Part shown: positions 24,301-37,200 of the stretch, one piece after another
Layout: every line of letters starts with the position of its first letter
Numbering within the stretch: the first letter of the stretch is position 1
Assembly (NCBI GenBank): GCA_024180945.1
Contig: JAKSGN010000035.1
Span: forward strand, 2,232,001 to 2,296,000
Origin: Macrophomina tecta
Taxonomy: Eukaryota > Ascomycota > Dothideomycetes > Botryosphaeriales > Botryosphaeriaceae
DNA length: 64,000 bases
Direction: 5' to 3'
Made by a program: the position numbers and the translations under genes
Notes under the pieces: model-generated
The model's database searches: none
Seen by the model: only the letters and a program-made list of their open reading frames with translations
What the model was told of the DNA's origin: nothing

Positions 24301-25034
24301 AGGTGGCCGCATATCTCGCTCTCATCGCATTCACGAAGTAGACCTGGAAGAACAACCAGACAGCGGACACGGCGGATGCAGAGGAGTTGTACGTGTAGGC
24401 GGCGGTGCCCGTGGCAGCGGCGCCGCCGGCAGCGGAAGGCCGAGAGGTGGTGTGCTCACGCGCCTTGACGGCGCAGTACATCATCAGCAGGTTCATGGCG
24501 GACGCGAAACAGGTGGTGATGACATTCAGCACCATGGTCTGCATGAACTTGGCCCTTGGCATGATGGCGAATCCCAGGACAGAAACAATGGCGACCAGAT
24601 AGCCGAGGGTGGTGTATTGGTCGGCGACAGCGGTAGCTGGACCAAGCGTCAGATCGCCGGCAACGGTAGGTAAGCTTAACGGGGAGAGTCAAACGAGAGC
24701 AGAACAAACCTTGATACATCGCGATAGCAATAGTAGGCGGCAGGCCGCCTTTGCCCATCATCAAGAGGGTGGAGACGTCGAGATCGGGCCCGTACTTGGC
24801 CCAGAGGGCCTTGACCTTGCCGGCGAAGCCCTTCTGCGCATTTTCCTTCTTGCGAATGGTTGAGCCAACGGTCCTGGTCTGGCGGATGGCGGCCGGGGGC
24901 AGCTCGGCGGTCTCGACGGTCTCGGCGGTCTCGTAGGTTTCCTGGCGGGTCGGCGGGTCGGGGGCGAAACCGTCGCGGCTCTGGGGAGCGTCGACGGTCC
25001 GCTTGTCGTCGTTGTCGGCGGCGGGCTGGGCCAT
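21369..25034 (-). CDS. Fungal ArAE_2 / FUSC-type membrane exporter
   Basis: Seven exons (25034-24710, 24636-24136, 24074-23227, 23176-22801, 22750-22475, 22414-21931, 21876-21369) give 1105 residues; introns are 50-73 bp with typical donors (GTAAGT, GTGAGT) and CTGAC/CTAAC branch motifs. After a 75-residue Thr/Glu-rich cytosolic lead come six predicted membrane spans (for example YLVAIVSVLGFAIM, WLFFQVYFVNAMRARY, GFGISTGVSLFILPL), a long soluble region with a Lys-rich loop (about 330-640), a second set of spans (MIMVAISMVPTAGQSIFSF, GAMIASFIVWYIVD, IIVFYWLFASSGFYIVL, LATVAGGLAVAFIWTFFPYP) and a helical C-terminal domain ending in an acidic tail. This is the fungal architecture of ArAE_2_N, FUSC-like and ArAE_2 domains, related to aromatic-acid exporters and to brefeldin A sensitivity proteins. 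Substrate and membrane are unknown. Confidence 0.9.
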
Positions 25035-26141
25035 TGCGTGCGCGCGAAGGAACTGCCGCTTTGGGCGAGGCGGCTCCAGGCGGTACTTGGGGGGGCGGGC
25101 ACTGGCTGCAATGGTTACAGAAGCATTGCACAAAGGCGCGGCAAGGCTACGGCTGCCTTTTGTGAGAACGAGCAGCTGGCGATCGCCGGCGAGTCGGGTA
25201 GAAGGGGCTCGAGGGCAGCAGAAAAGCGCAGAGAGCGTCGCGCTTTGGCTTAGGCTTCGGGTTCTGACGTATGGCAGGCGAGCCTGACGCCCGGGCTGGC
25301 GGCCCTGCGCTGGAGAGACAGGCGCCCCGGCCCACGCGATGCCTTACGGGAGATCTGCCCCAGCCTTAGGTAAGCCGGCGGCGATGGCAGCGCTGCCGAA
25401 CTCTGCCGACTCTGCCGACTCTGCCGACCCCTCAACCTCTCAGCTCGTCCCCAGCCGTCGTGAGCGTCACGATCCTGCTCCCTCCTCTCAGGCCTCGACG
25501 TGTCTCATCCCCTATCCCGTGTCCGCAGGAAAAATTCTGCATCTTTGGGCAAGTGTGTCCCGGCCTGTGCGTCGGTGTCAGCGCCCGATAGCCGACCGCA
25601 GCCCTCACACCGCAATCTTGCACATCTTACCCACCTCCGACCTGACCCTGCAATCTAGGCCAATCCGTGGCGAGCCCGCTGCTCGTAGCATCGGCCATCT
25701 GCACATGTAGACAGCCATGTACAGCCAGTCGCCGCCCTGACAGAACGCCAACCAGTAGCAAGAGCGGCCGAGACATGGGATCAGGACAACGGAGGCCAGC
25801 TGCAGACACGACAAGCATGGTTCAATTGGTAGGTGGCATGCAAGTGGTCAAGCCATCAATTCACTAGCTTGGCAGGAAATTTCCCAGTGGCGTATCCCTC
25901 GTAGCACGTCTACTTGCCCATGCCAAGTCCTGGATCCGTATCTCGTAATTTCCCGATTCGTTGCCAATTGTTTTTCGTGCTCATGAGTCGCCAAATCGCC
26001 CGCACGTCGCTCGCTCAAGAGATGCACCGCTGTCTTCACGCTTTGTAGTGAAGCGCTTCGCTGTCAGAAACAAGTGTCCTCGCCTTTCTCCTAGTTGCCC
26101 CCGAATCCTAGTTATAGTCGCTGGCCCACGGACCAACACCC
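25035..26141. other. Intergenic upstream of the exporter
   Basis: GC-rich near the exporter start, with a tandem nonamer at 25400-25428, then mixed sequence. Holds the exporter promoter and the 3' UTR of the next minus-strand gene. No gene seen; a tRNA-like string near 25818 was rejected. Confidence 0.5.
25400..25428. repeat. Tandem nonamer CTCTGCCGA, three copies
   Basis: Three perfect to near-perfect copies of a 9-bp unit in the region upstream of the exporter gene. Confidence 0.8.
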
Positions 26142-28335
26142 TCATCCTCCGGCTTCACGTTGTTGCGTCCCGGCTGGTCGACTATGCCAGTTTCCACGCT
26201 GACCTTCGCCGCTCCGCTCTGCATGAGCTTGCGCATGATGTTGGCATGACATGGGGCTGTGGGGATCAACCGGCTTGCCCGCTTCGTTCGTTGGCTTCGC
26301 GACGTTTTCCGGCTTCTGACTGCCGCTGCTGTTCTCTCCTCCACGAGCCTGCTCAGCGGGGGTTTCGGTGGCCGTCGTCTCCTGCGTGACCGGAGCGGGC
26401 TTCTGCTGGGTGGCACTCTCTTCCTGAGTAACTTCCTTCGACTTAGCCGCAATGGAGACCTTCTTCGCCACAGCGGCCGTAGTGACGGTAACAATGGCAA
26501 CGGCAGCAGCAGCGAGAGCACCCTTCCGCTTCGCCTCCTCCCCCGCCTCCCTCTTCCTCTCCGCCCTCCTCCTCTTCGCAGCCTCCCTCTTCTTCAGCGC
26601 TCTCTTCTGCATCCTCGTCAACATCAATGCCTCCACTCGCTCGCCCGCCTCCTTTGCTCCCTCCCCGCCCCTTGTCTCGTCCTCTCCGCCCACAGCATTC
26701 GGCCCCGACAGCTGACGCAGCCTGCTCCGGCGCAATTCCTTAATGGCCTCCATCCTCTGGCGTAGCTCTTCCGCCTTCTTGAGCTGCCTGTCCCTATCCT
26801 CCTGCGCTCTCACGGCAGTGGCGCCCATCACGTTGCGGAAGAACTGCGTCTCCTGCTCGCTCCACTCGTTCACCGGTTTCTGGTGCCAGAGCCTCACCCA
26901 GTCCGCTTCGACGTGCACATCGGATCCGGGGTCACTGTCGTTGGCGCCATCGCCATCGTCATTATCATCCGCCTCAGTCGTCGCGCCGTCATTGAGCAGG
27001 TCCTCGAGAGCAGCGCCGGCGCGTGCGTGAGTAAGGTCGTAGGGGCGCGGCATCGCGTGCACGGCGTTGGAGAGCGAGGCGCCCGGCAGTGAGTAGCCGG
27101 TGCTGGCACGTGGAGGAGGTTCGGTCGCCTCCCTGGTGGGCGGGTCGGCCACGGCGGGCATGGCGCGCTCCCAATCGTCGGCGATGTACTCTTGCCAACG
27201 CTCGTCACCCGGCTCGATCTCGATCGGTGCAAGCTGCGCGGTAGCGGCCGGGCTGGCGGGCGCAAAGAAGAGGTTGTCAGACGTGTCGGAAACGTAGGGC
27301 TCGTCGGCGTCCGTGGCAAGGTAGAGGGGCTTCTTGCCCTCGTTCTTCTTCGACTTTGCGAGCTCCTCCTCGTCGTCGTCGTCGGAGGAGGAGGAGGAGG
27401 AGGAGGAGGAAGAGGAAGAGGGCTCATTGACGTAGCAGACGGGCTGTTCAACTGGGATGTCGGATGCTGATTCTTGGCTTTGGGGCTCGACGAGTTGAGG
27501 TTCAGGTTCGTGGTGCTGAGGCTCCTTGACGATGTGCTTCTTGAAATCCACGGTGGCAGACTCCTCATCGATGAGCTGGTTGGTGTCGCTCATCTCGTTA
27601 ACAGGCGGAGACGAAGACGACAGAGGAGCTGGCGTGAGTGTCGCCAGCATCGACGGAACAGGGGATGAGGATTCCGCAGGTGATACGGCCAGCAAAGGCG
27701 TCTTTGTCCATGGCTGTCGCGGGGTCGGTAGCGCCGTTGAAGAAGGTGGCGAGAGCGCCGCCGGCGGAAGCATGAGATCAAACAGAGGGAAGGCAGGCAG
27801 CGGCGGAGCGGAGCGGGGACGAGGAGAAGACGGCGAAGCCAGCCAGCGAGCTCGAGGACCATCTGACTGCGCCCGCGACGCCACCGATGGCTGCCGGTAC
27901 GGTGAACCTTCACTCTCTTTGTCACCCAGAGAGTCCGCCGATGACTGCATCGGGAACACCCTCCCAGTGGGAGCAGGTCTTGGGAAGTCACACGGGGGTC
28001 CGGCCATTGGTTGGGAGAGGCTCAAGTCCACCGGTCGAGGCATCCGCCGGCTAGTCTGCTGGAAGACGCTCTGCTGGGCGGAACCTAGAAATGGAGGAAA
28101 CTGTTAGAACTACTTGAAGCGGGTTTCTCAGTACTAAAGGGGACTTAGTAAGGTTGGACGTACGTCCGACCATTGGAGTACCAGCCGGCACGATCCAGAC
28201 CACGTCATAGCCAGCCTCGGTCCATTTCTGGAACAAGGTGTGGTCAATGACGATGGCCTCAACTGGCAGCGGGATGGCGACGCGTGAGAAGGGCGGCAGC
28301 GGTGCAGGGGCGTGAGAAGCACCGGCCGCAGACAT
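26142..28335 (-). CDS. Unknown, largely disordered protein with possible C-terminal membrane span
   Basis: Exons 28335-28164 and 28084-26142 (79-bp intron, donor GTACGT, branch CTAAC, acceptor TCTAG) give 704 residues. The first 57 residues look folded (VAIPLPVEAIVIDHTLFQKW, YDVVWIVPAGTPMVG); the middle is Pro/Ser-rich, with a 12-Ser plus Asp/Glu run coded by a GAG/GGA microsatellite near 27380-27415. A conserved-looking core near residues 440-500 (DWVRLWHQKPVNEWSEQETQ, FFRNVMGATAVRAQEDRDRQ) leads into a basic coiled coil, and the stretch ALAAAAVAIVTVTTAAVA may span a membrane. No family recognised. The last 50 residues are uncertain: an alternative 64-bp intron (weak donor GTCAGA near 26320, acceptor CCACAG near 26256) would switch frame and end at 26108 with a more protein-like tail (GVGPWASDYN). 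Confidence 0.7.
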
Positions 28336-29032
28336 AGCGGTGGTGGTGGGGTTGATTGGTGTTGGAGTAGAGTGTGATGGACAGAAAGCTTTGGTGAAAG
28401 AGTATCAGGCAGATGCTGGTGCCAAGACCAGGTGACGGATTGGGTCAGCTGCATGACTTCCAGAAGCCTCCGCCCAGAAAAGGATGCTTAGAAGGATTGC
28501 CGAGACCTTTATCTGGCTCCGGCTCGATCTCATTCATCGATTGTATGATATCTTCACTCGTCACTTATTGATGCCTAGAATTCAAAACCTCCGTCGCCCC
28601 GCCGCATCGCCGCACCGCCGCACCTCCTTCCGTCACACTTCCTCACAGACCCACATATGTTAGGGAAAATGCCTTTTACCATACTCAGAATTGGCTTTGG
28701 AAGCTCTTAGCACTCCTCGATGAAGCTTGCGATACTTCGCCGTTCTGCCATTATCCTCCAATGGTGCGAACATTTCGACACTCAGAAACTGCGAATGCAT
28801 ATCCGGCTTGCATTCGCTCCTCTGGAAGGAATAACTCAGCGCCTGCAGGCTATTTGATCAAGCCCACACGCCGTAAGTCTACTCTGAATCTTCATATATC
28901 CGAGAGTTCGTGGTAGCACGAGTGTTGGGTGCATGTCACTGCCGTCGCTTACGAATTAGCGCTTCCTGCAAGGCATTTGCACGGACAAGGGACGAAGATC
29001 TAAAGCGAGAGATGACACTAAACCTCTCGCGT
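28336..29032. other. Intergenic
   Basis: Promoter of the disordered-protein gene and 3' flank of the next minus-strand gene. A CGCCG/CACCG-rich patch lies at 28597-28625. No gene seen. Confidence 0.5.
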
Positions 29033-29981
29033 TTATGGCATTCTGTCAGCAACTTCGAACGGGAAAGAACCTGAGAAGGACCTCACCGGCGACCCTAGGG
29101 GCGACCAAGCGCCCGACTTCCCGCAGTACGACGACAACTTCGAAGCATCGCTAGTGATGTTATAGAAGTTCTTTCTTACATAAACCATGTAAATTCCGCG
29201 ATCTGTTCCCAACTTAGGCTTGATAATGAAGACATGCGGAATCTGGCTGATGACGTTGGTAGATTCATCGGCTGTAGGTATGGTCCGCTCTATGCTGCCA
29301 ACCTCTGTGCCATGCTGATTCAGTAATTTCACCTTTAGAGAAAATTGCATCCTTCTCTGGCGCAGTTGCCTTGGGTTTGAGTGATAGGAGCCTCGCACTT
29401 GCTCGGGTTGAGTCTCAACGTCTCTCTACGCGTTCACCAGCATCTGCTGCAGCAGACTTCAGCTAGGCCGTCTGAACGGGTATTCAGAGCAACTATTCCG
29501 AAAATTACAGAAACAGTCTTTATACCTGCCGGCTGTGCGTTTCTCCCACACTTTCATCCACTCAGGGTCCGGATATTTAGGTTCATCTTTGGCTTCCAGC
29601 TGGCAAGCGCTTGTGTGGGAACCATTTCCGAGAAGCCGTCCGTGCAGAGCGAGTGAGGTCACGTCAGATATACTTGCTGGCAAAATTGACGTATCCCCTC
29701 CCAAACCATCTGGACAATTTGGCGATGCTCTGCGTCATGTACATTGGCAAGTTTCGGCCGGTCACTGGCATATCGCCGAGCGGTGGCAAGGGATACCGCG
29801 GCTGGCCATCCTCCGGATGTAGGGTAAGGATCCTATCGATTGATGCAAAGTCAAGTGCGTGGAAGTGCTCATCCGAAGAAGCCATGAGGATCATTAATTC
29901 ATCTATGCCATTTATGGTGTATGAGCTAGGTAGTGTCCTCCGCGCCTTCTGCGCCGGTGTATCCTTACATTGGCTTGTCAT
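29033..29981 (-). CDS. Unknown protein, three-exon model
   Basis: Model: 29981-29674, 29609-29526, 29423-29033, giving 260 residues. Introns are 64 bp (GTATAT..CACAAG) and 102 bp (GTATAA..GTAGAG); both keep the frame and remove stops. Recognisable-looking but unassigned segments are INGIDELMILMASSDEHF, ILTLHPEDGQPRYPLPPLGD, PKYPDPEWMKVWEKRTAG and, in the last exon, a beta-rich part (FSLKVKLLNQHGTEVGSIER, HVFIIKPKLGTDRGIYMV). The last part reads like a small beta domain with a conserved HVF...LGT..G motif. The start is unsure: 29981 is the first ATG in frame, while an ATG at 30128-30130 (MDLAQKEVV) could join by a roughly 100-bp intron ending GCGCAG near 29950. No signal peptide. Function unknown. 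Confidence 0.5.
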
Positions 29982-31290
29982 TGGTATGAGCTCCTCAAAG
30001 GTATTCACAGTGCCCGTCGGTATGGGACGGAGCTGGCGTGGGCAGCTACTTGAGGGGTCAGGATGTTGCGTTGATGCTGGTAAATAATGCTGGGAGGACA
30101 CAAAACTACTTCTTTTTGAGCGAGATCCATGATTGTCTTTTTGTTCGTATTGAGCCACCGCTTGCTCTTCAGAGGTTGCAGCTCGATAACACGCCTGGTT
30201 ATCTACGACTTCTGGTGACCACTAGTATTATTAATCAAAAATTAAGAAAAATTGGCACCAGGAATAGAAGTTGGAGGGGTCTAAATTCCCAGGCACCGTT
30301 TTCTTTGGCAGATCAGACAGTTGTGACAATAGGTAAAGGGTTGTTCGACTGCCGGCAGGATAGAATTGCGGAGAAGATTGCTTTGCACTCACGCCCCCAG
30401 ACACGCAATTTTGCCCGCTGCTTTGCTTCTTGAATACTTACGCTTGCTTTCGATTATAGCTTGGCTCCGCTCCGTCTCGCCGCCTAGCAGTCCCTTTCCG
30501 GCCCATTTGAGCCGCCTTCTGGCCCCAATGGAAGATAGATATCCATATCATCATCGTAGCCTTGCTCTTCTTCAGCAAGCAGTACAATAACACACTTGGC
30601 ACTCATCAGCACCTCTTCCGTGAAGCATTGTCAGAAACTTGAGAGCGTCTGCTTGCTGAAAAGCATGCCTGGAAGACATGATAGCTGCGTGGTAAAGACC
30701 GCCGTCCGAACAAAGTACACGTTATATCTATAATGGTCGACCGGAAAGATCTTCATAACGATAAATTACTGATCAGTGTGAAGGTGGGCAGAGCGGACCT
30801 CCCAGAAGGAATTATGTAGAATATATAATCAGGTGCCTGCGAAGATTCCCGTTACGTAGTTAACACTAGTACTCCGAGGATAAGAGGCGCGTCCTGTGCT
30901 TAGCTACGCCAGTTTATGTTTTCTTTACTATTTGAAATTTTCATCACACAGTTGCTCAATTTATGGCTAGTCCAAGCAGGAAAACTGATATGATTACCCT
31001 CCAAAGTACTACGTCATTCTGAAAAGACCCATGGACTGGATGTCGCCAATTATACTTTCGGAATCCCATACCTTCACTAAAAAAAAAAGAAAGAAAAAGA
31101 GAGCTTTTGTGTCCATCCACTTGTTTCAACGACCAGAAAAGAGAAAAAGAAAACTTTTAAAAAAATAAAAAGAAAAAGCCAACCAACAGCAAGATCAAGC
31201 TGTTCCGCTCAAGTCTAATTTCAAATGGGAGGAGGCAAAAAAAAAAAAAAAAAAAAGCCAATATCTCCAAACCCCCACCCTCTGCCTCTC
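29982..31290. other. AT-richer intergenic region
   Basis: 1.3 kb downstream of the TFIIIC gene, more AT-rich than its surroundings, with purine-rich A tracts at 31079-31170 and A20 at 31237-31256. I see no gene apart from the possible upstream exon of the preceding gene near 30130. It probably includes the TFIIIC 3' UTR. Confidence 0.45.
31237..31256. repeat. Poly(A) run, 20 bases
   Basis: A20 on the + strand, 35 bp past the TFIIIC stop codon (T20 on the coding strand, inside the 3' UTR). Confidence 0.8.
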
Positions 31291-34200
31291 TCAATTTGAC
31301 CCTTCCGAAACGCGGTCACCAAGCACGCACCACCACCACTCGCCCAACCTCCAACCTCTAGCCTTCTCACCGCACGCCACGCCCAACCTCATCTCTTCAA
31401 AAGCTCCAACTTGAACCAACCAGTCCACACAGAGCGAAATCTCCCACAAATCCATCGCATCCTTCAACGCCTTCCGGATGCCTTCCAGACCAATGCCCGG
31501 CCTTCCAAACACGACGTGCACAATAGCCGTGACGACCTTGCGCCACCACTCCTCGATAGTTCTGTTGAACAAGTCGGCCCAGAGCGGTATGAACCCTTCA
31601 TGTTCGCTGCCCTTCTCAGGTAATGGGGGCGGCGGAAGTGCGTCCCACCTGCGTTCCTGGAGCAGTGGGTTACCGTAGACGTAACGCTCCGTGGGCGAAA
31701 TTTCAAGACGCCACGTCAGACGACCACGGTCCATTTGTACTGTTTTGTAGTGACCTTCCGTGAAGCCCCATTTAGTAAGGCGGGGGAAGGGTTTGCCGAT
31801 GGTGTGGTCGACGGGCGGGAGGACGGAGGTTACCTTGATGAATCCGCTCTGCGCGAGGTTGATGGTCGCAAGAACATGGCCGTCCTTAGCAGCATTGGAA
31901 ATGACGTAAGAAGCTGCTCCACTCGAGAAAGCTTTGTCGAGGTCATCTTTGAATTGTAGGGCGTCAAGGAGCTGACTGGGCAGAAGCTGACGTTCGAAGG
32001 CCTTCGGGAAAGTCCGGTCGACACCGTAATTGCGACCAGGCTTGGTGCGACCTTTCTGCTCATCGCGGAAATACTTGCTCGAGATCAACTCAGACGTAGC
32101 TTTACTGACAAGTTTGTCATCAAGCTTCTTGAGCTTTTCACCAAAGCTATCTCTGTCGAATTGCTCTTCTGGAGCGACGATGGTGGCACGAACCCAGGTC
32201 TTGGCACGGTCAAGTGCCTTTTGGGAGTATGGGTGAGCATGCGACTTCGGCTTTGGCTTTGGCTGGTGAGTCAATGGCAAGTAAAAGGAATATTGCTGAG
32301 TCAACTCCTTTCGCCTAGTGGAAAGGCAACCTTCGTTGTACATGGACTCCTTTGGCGGACCAGACCACTCGTTAACCTCTTTGATGTCGAATTTGTGGTC
32401 AAACTCCTTGCGGGACGAAGGAAGCTCAGTATGCGCATCAGATTCTTGAGGAGGTTTGATGCTGATGTTTTGCATGGTCCATTTCACAATGTACGGCCAG
32501 TCATAAGCATCAACGTTCTCATAGTCGATTGCTGGCACATCTCCGCATTCGTACGCGAGCAGATACGCTTGTTGGAATTCTTCGAAGAGGTTTTCAACAA
32601 CGTCGGCGCACCGAGTCTTGAGCCACACCCAGCGGTTCCGGAAAGAAGTAAGATCCCAACGGGGGTGCGTGCTGAAGATCTTCCGGATCTGATCCCAGCT
32701 GGTATATCCTTCGAGACCGCCCAACAATGACTGTACCACCACCATGGCATATAACAACTTCTTGGTGTCGGCTGTTGTAATGACACAAAGGGGGTCTTGG
32801 GTTGGAGCACGGCTAAGATGACCTTTGGGCGGTTTTGTCGCCCTCTGGCGGCGACGTGGGGGTTCTGGAGCGCTGCCATCCGCTGTATCGACCCCAGTTG
32901 TGCGCCTCCGACGTTTCGGAGCCTTCGCACCACCTCCAGCGGCTTTCCTGCGCCTTCTTCCATCCTCCGTGACAAACCCATCCGGAGCGTCGCTCTCGTC
33001 GGTTTCATCAAATGATGGAGGTTCAAAAGGTGTAAGGAGCTGACTGTAAGGGTTGTCCCACTTCAGGCCCACCCGTGACCACTCGGTCTTCGGTTCTTCA
33101 TGATCTCCAAAGAAATTGTGATTGATGAAGTGCGGCTGTCTCAGGACAAGACCTAAATCCTCACGCTTCCGCATGTACTGGTCTTCCCAATGGCTGACCA
33201 CAATGAGTTCTCTCTCAAACTTGCTGAGGTTCTGATTACCACGGCGGCTATGATCGCGATCCTTGCCCTTCATTTTGATGGAGTCCTTCATCTGCTCCAG
33301 CGACCTCGGCATCGAATCTTCGAAATCCTGCTGGTGTTGAGCTTGAGGCTGAACCCATAACGCAAGTCTCGCATTGCGTAAGACATGGTATTCGGTCGAA
33401 AAAGTTCCGCTGTGTGGGTAAAACAGAATATCGGGGTCAGTGAGCGTGGTGATGTCCTGAATCTCCCAAGTAGGGTCGTAAGTCTCGGGCCCACTGTTTT
33501 TGAACGACCATTCGGTTGGTCCGGCCCTATCAACCCGGAACGACGAGATCGAAGCGGTACTTGACGCCGAGGATACATCGGAAGCAATAGAATAAATGGA
33601 GCCTCTACGGCTGTGGGATGGAGTGATGTTGACTTTGAACGTTGGAAGCCGGCCCGGGATTTCGACACTATCAACGGTAGAGGTTGAACTGAAGGACGAG
33701 TACCTCGTTCTTTTGGGTGTCTTTGGTACTGGACTACCCGACCTTGAGCTAAATGGTGTCCCAAACATACTCGAATCTTCTTCATCCGATAGAACTGCGC
33801 TATCGTGAGTCGGGCGATGGAAAACGAAATTGTCCACTTGGAACGTTCCACTCATCTCGCCGAACGAGCGGGCACGAGACAGCGTAACTAGTACATTTGA
33901 ATCTTGGTCTTCAGGATCATGATGCCTGAGGAACTTCGACTGGAACGGGTTCCATGAGCTTTCATCTGGATCTGCTGCCGGACGTGGAAGGCCGGCAAGA
34001 CGTTGACGACGCCCGGTACGCCCAGTGATAAGCGGGCGAGGCCCGCTTCCTCTTCCACGGCCGCCACGTCCGCGACCGGGTTTGTTGAGACGGGACAGTC
34101 CTTTGGCCTCACGTTCGAGTTTCCTTGCCTTCTCTTCATCCCGCTTCCTCTGGTTCTCAGCAGTGCGCAGCTCCAAGTCCCGCATCCATTGAGGAAGATT

Positions 34201-37200
34201 CGAACGCTCTACGCGAACTGTGGTGTCCTTCTCGTATTTGTCTCCATACCAAGAGTTGCCGACTTCCTCCTCAAATTCACTCATTTGGGCTGGAGTGTAA
34301 ACGCGAGGCCAGGCGGCGATGACCTTCTTTTGAGTATCCTGAACCAGAGGGTCCGATTGCTTGATATGTGGAAGGGTGAGGATATGCCTTGTCATCATGG
34401 CTCCGTTCTTGTTCTTAAAGGAGTATGCAAATCTGTGCACACGTCGCGAATCGATCGCATTCTTGATTGTCCTCTTAATGGTGTCGCGGTCGACCTGTCT
34501 CTCTGCACCATACTCCTTGTTCCAAAGTCCGACAAAGGGTCTATGGATTTCAAAATCTCCAGGAAAGACACCGCCGCACTTCTCGATGATACTAACGAGG
34601 AGCTTGGTGCGATTGAAGTTCAAAATACCTCCACCACTCAACTTCACACCCTGCTTCTTACCTCCAAGCCATTTACCTTTCTGCCGCTTGAAGGGTCCTG
34701 GATTTTCCGGTACCTCCTGGGTCAAAGGTGCTATCTCTTGATCCACCAAGGCCCTGGATCCTTGAGTTTGGGACTGTTGCGATGGACTTTGACTAGTTCT
34801 CGTAACGGAAAGGAGTTGCGTCCCACGACTCGGAGTGGATGGCTCTTCCGTAGGTGTTACTAGAACGTCTTCTGCACCGTTCTGGGCAAGATGGGCATCC
34901 TGCATTTCTTCATCTTGGACAGCTGCCCCCTCAGTTGCTTCTCCTTGGTTCACCAAATTTGGCGGCGCTTCGCTAGGTCTTGCGTCTGACCCCATAGCTC
35001 CTCCATCGCGAGCAGTCTCTTCAGGGACAACAAGAGGAACCTGTGCTAACGGGATAGCTTCTTTTGTCCCATCTGGAGAAGACTCCCTCCGGCCAGATGT
35101 CGTCTTTCTCAGAAGTTCCGGTTCCTCCTCAGTTTCACTGCCGTTGTCGTCGGGTACTTCGATATGCCGCATTAGTGCTCGAGCGGAGGACAGTCCGGCG
35201 CCTGTCACTTTCTCGGAAGAAGACTCGTTCCCCGTAGGCGGCGAGGGACGGAGAATTCCATCGGTAGTAGTGGGCTTCAATGGTTGCACCGCCGGATTGG
35301 TAGTAGAATTCTGTGCTTTGTTCGTTACGCGTTTCTTGGACGGAGAGAAACTGCCCCAGACTGGACCACGGACATCATCTGGTTTTCGCACTGCATCCGA
35401 TGCTGGACTTGGCGTGCTCTGGAAATTTTGTCTGTTCGCAGCCTCATGAAGCTGATCACATAGCCTGCCATGCCGAGAAGTTGCTTGGCTCTCAGAATCC
35501 GGGCTCTGATACGGGGGTGTTCTCTGGGGCTGGTTCGACGCGCTCGGTATTGCAGAACTTGGCCTGGCTAATATCTGTCTGCCATAATCTTGTCCAGGAG
35601 CGCTGGATATGGATGCTGAAGAAGATGGCCTTGTCAAGTTGCTGGCCCACGCGGTCGCTGGGGTGCTGGGGGAGACTGCTCCGCCTGCGATAGTGGAGCT
35701 TTGTACCCGCCCGCTTTCTGCCAAACCCGAGGCCCGTAGAACTGAACCTGACCCGGGTGGACCAGATGACATAGTGTAACCAGTAAGATCGGAATGAGGC
35801 TGCTGAATCTGGCTGCGAGTAGAGATCACCGACTGACTGGTATCGTGAGAGCCTATGCCAATTCCATACTGATGGGGACTCTTGAGCGGTGAATTGGTGG
35901 CAGGAGTACGTTGACGCGGCACGGGAGTACTTGCGACGCTCCTATTGTGCTCCTGAGCAGCTGCAACGAAGGGATTGAAAGGCTGAGGACTAGGTGCGTA
36001 TAATGTCGGATAGCTACGTTGATACTCTTCAGCCATTGCCTGGAATGGGTTAAAAGGTTCCGGGGTCTGCAGGGAATATTGTCCCTCCACTGGCAAGCTC
36101 CCAGTGTCCTGTACGGAACTTTTTTTTCCATTTGCCGCTTTTGCTTCACTTGCCTGAACCTGAGATTTGGGTTCGCTGCCGCGCTTTTTCAGCTGAATTG
36201 TCTCAGTCGGAGTATCAGGAATCGGGGAGGAAACATCAACTCCCGATGGTTGGACTCCGACTGCCGGCGATGAGAAATACGTCAGCAGGAGCCGTTGGCT
36301 CTGATTGCCATTAAGTGCAGAGACACCAGCAATATCCTCAGCTTTCTTCTTGGCAGACTTCCGCGGTCGTGCGGGCGCGTTCGGATCTTTACGTGGCCTT
36401 CCACGTTTCTTTGGGACATTCGTAGGCGTCGCTGCTGCTTGGCCTGGGACAGTGTTGATGGCTGCTAGAGATGGCGTAGGTGTGCTATCTCTAGTTACCT
36501 GCATATTATGAGCGGGGATTTGCGGAGCCGATGGGTTAAGAGATAGGCTTGGGGCCATCTCATCCAGCATGTGGAAAATTGGAGGCTCCACTGACTTGGC
36601 CTGTCGTGGCACGTCTTCGTGAACATGCGGTGGAGTGGGTGCTGGTGCTGGTAGGTTGGCAGAGTCATTTACGCCCACATGATCGGCCAAGACCCGACTG
36701 CGTTCCTCTCGATTGGCTTCATGCTCTGTTGAGAGTGAAGTTGTTTCCTGCGTAGGAGCTTGTGATCTCGCAGGCCCCTTGAATGCCTTTGAAGCTCTCC
36801 TCCGAATCTGAGCCTCCTCGGCAGTAGTCCGAGCCTTTTCTGCAGCAATCTTTCCATTTGTAGCTTCAAGATTCGTAGAAGACCTTTCTCTCGCATCATT
36901 GACTTTGGACAAAAATGCTGGCGAACCCAACGCAACACCCTTAAGCTGGTTAAGCACGATGACCATTACCTTGGCTTTCTTAGGGCGACCCTTAATCGAT
37001 GGATCTCTCTGCTTTTTACCCCAAGGCGGATTGATATAAACGCCAGGCCGCGGTGTCTCCCTTTCAGAGCCGGAAATTTCTGTTGCTTTGCCTTTACCTG
37101 CTACTTTACCAGGCTTGACTCGGTTTACGCTTCCGTCCAAAGCACCACCTCCCATGTTGATATCGCCATCGGCTTGGTTTCCAACAGAGCTAGACTCAGG

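Noticed and set aside
25815..25840. tRNA D-arm-like string GGTTCAATTGGTAGG
   Set aside because: No matching acceptor stem, anticodon arm or B box within 90 bases.
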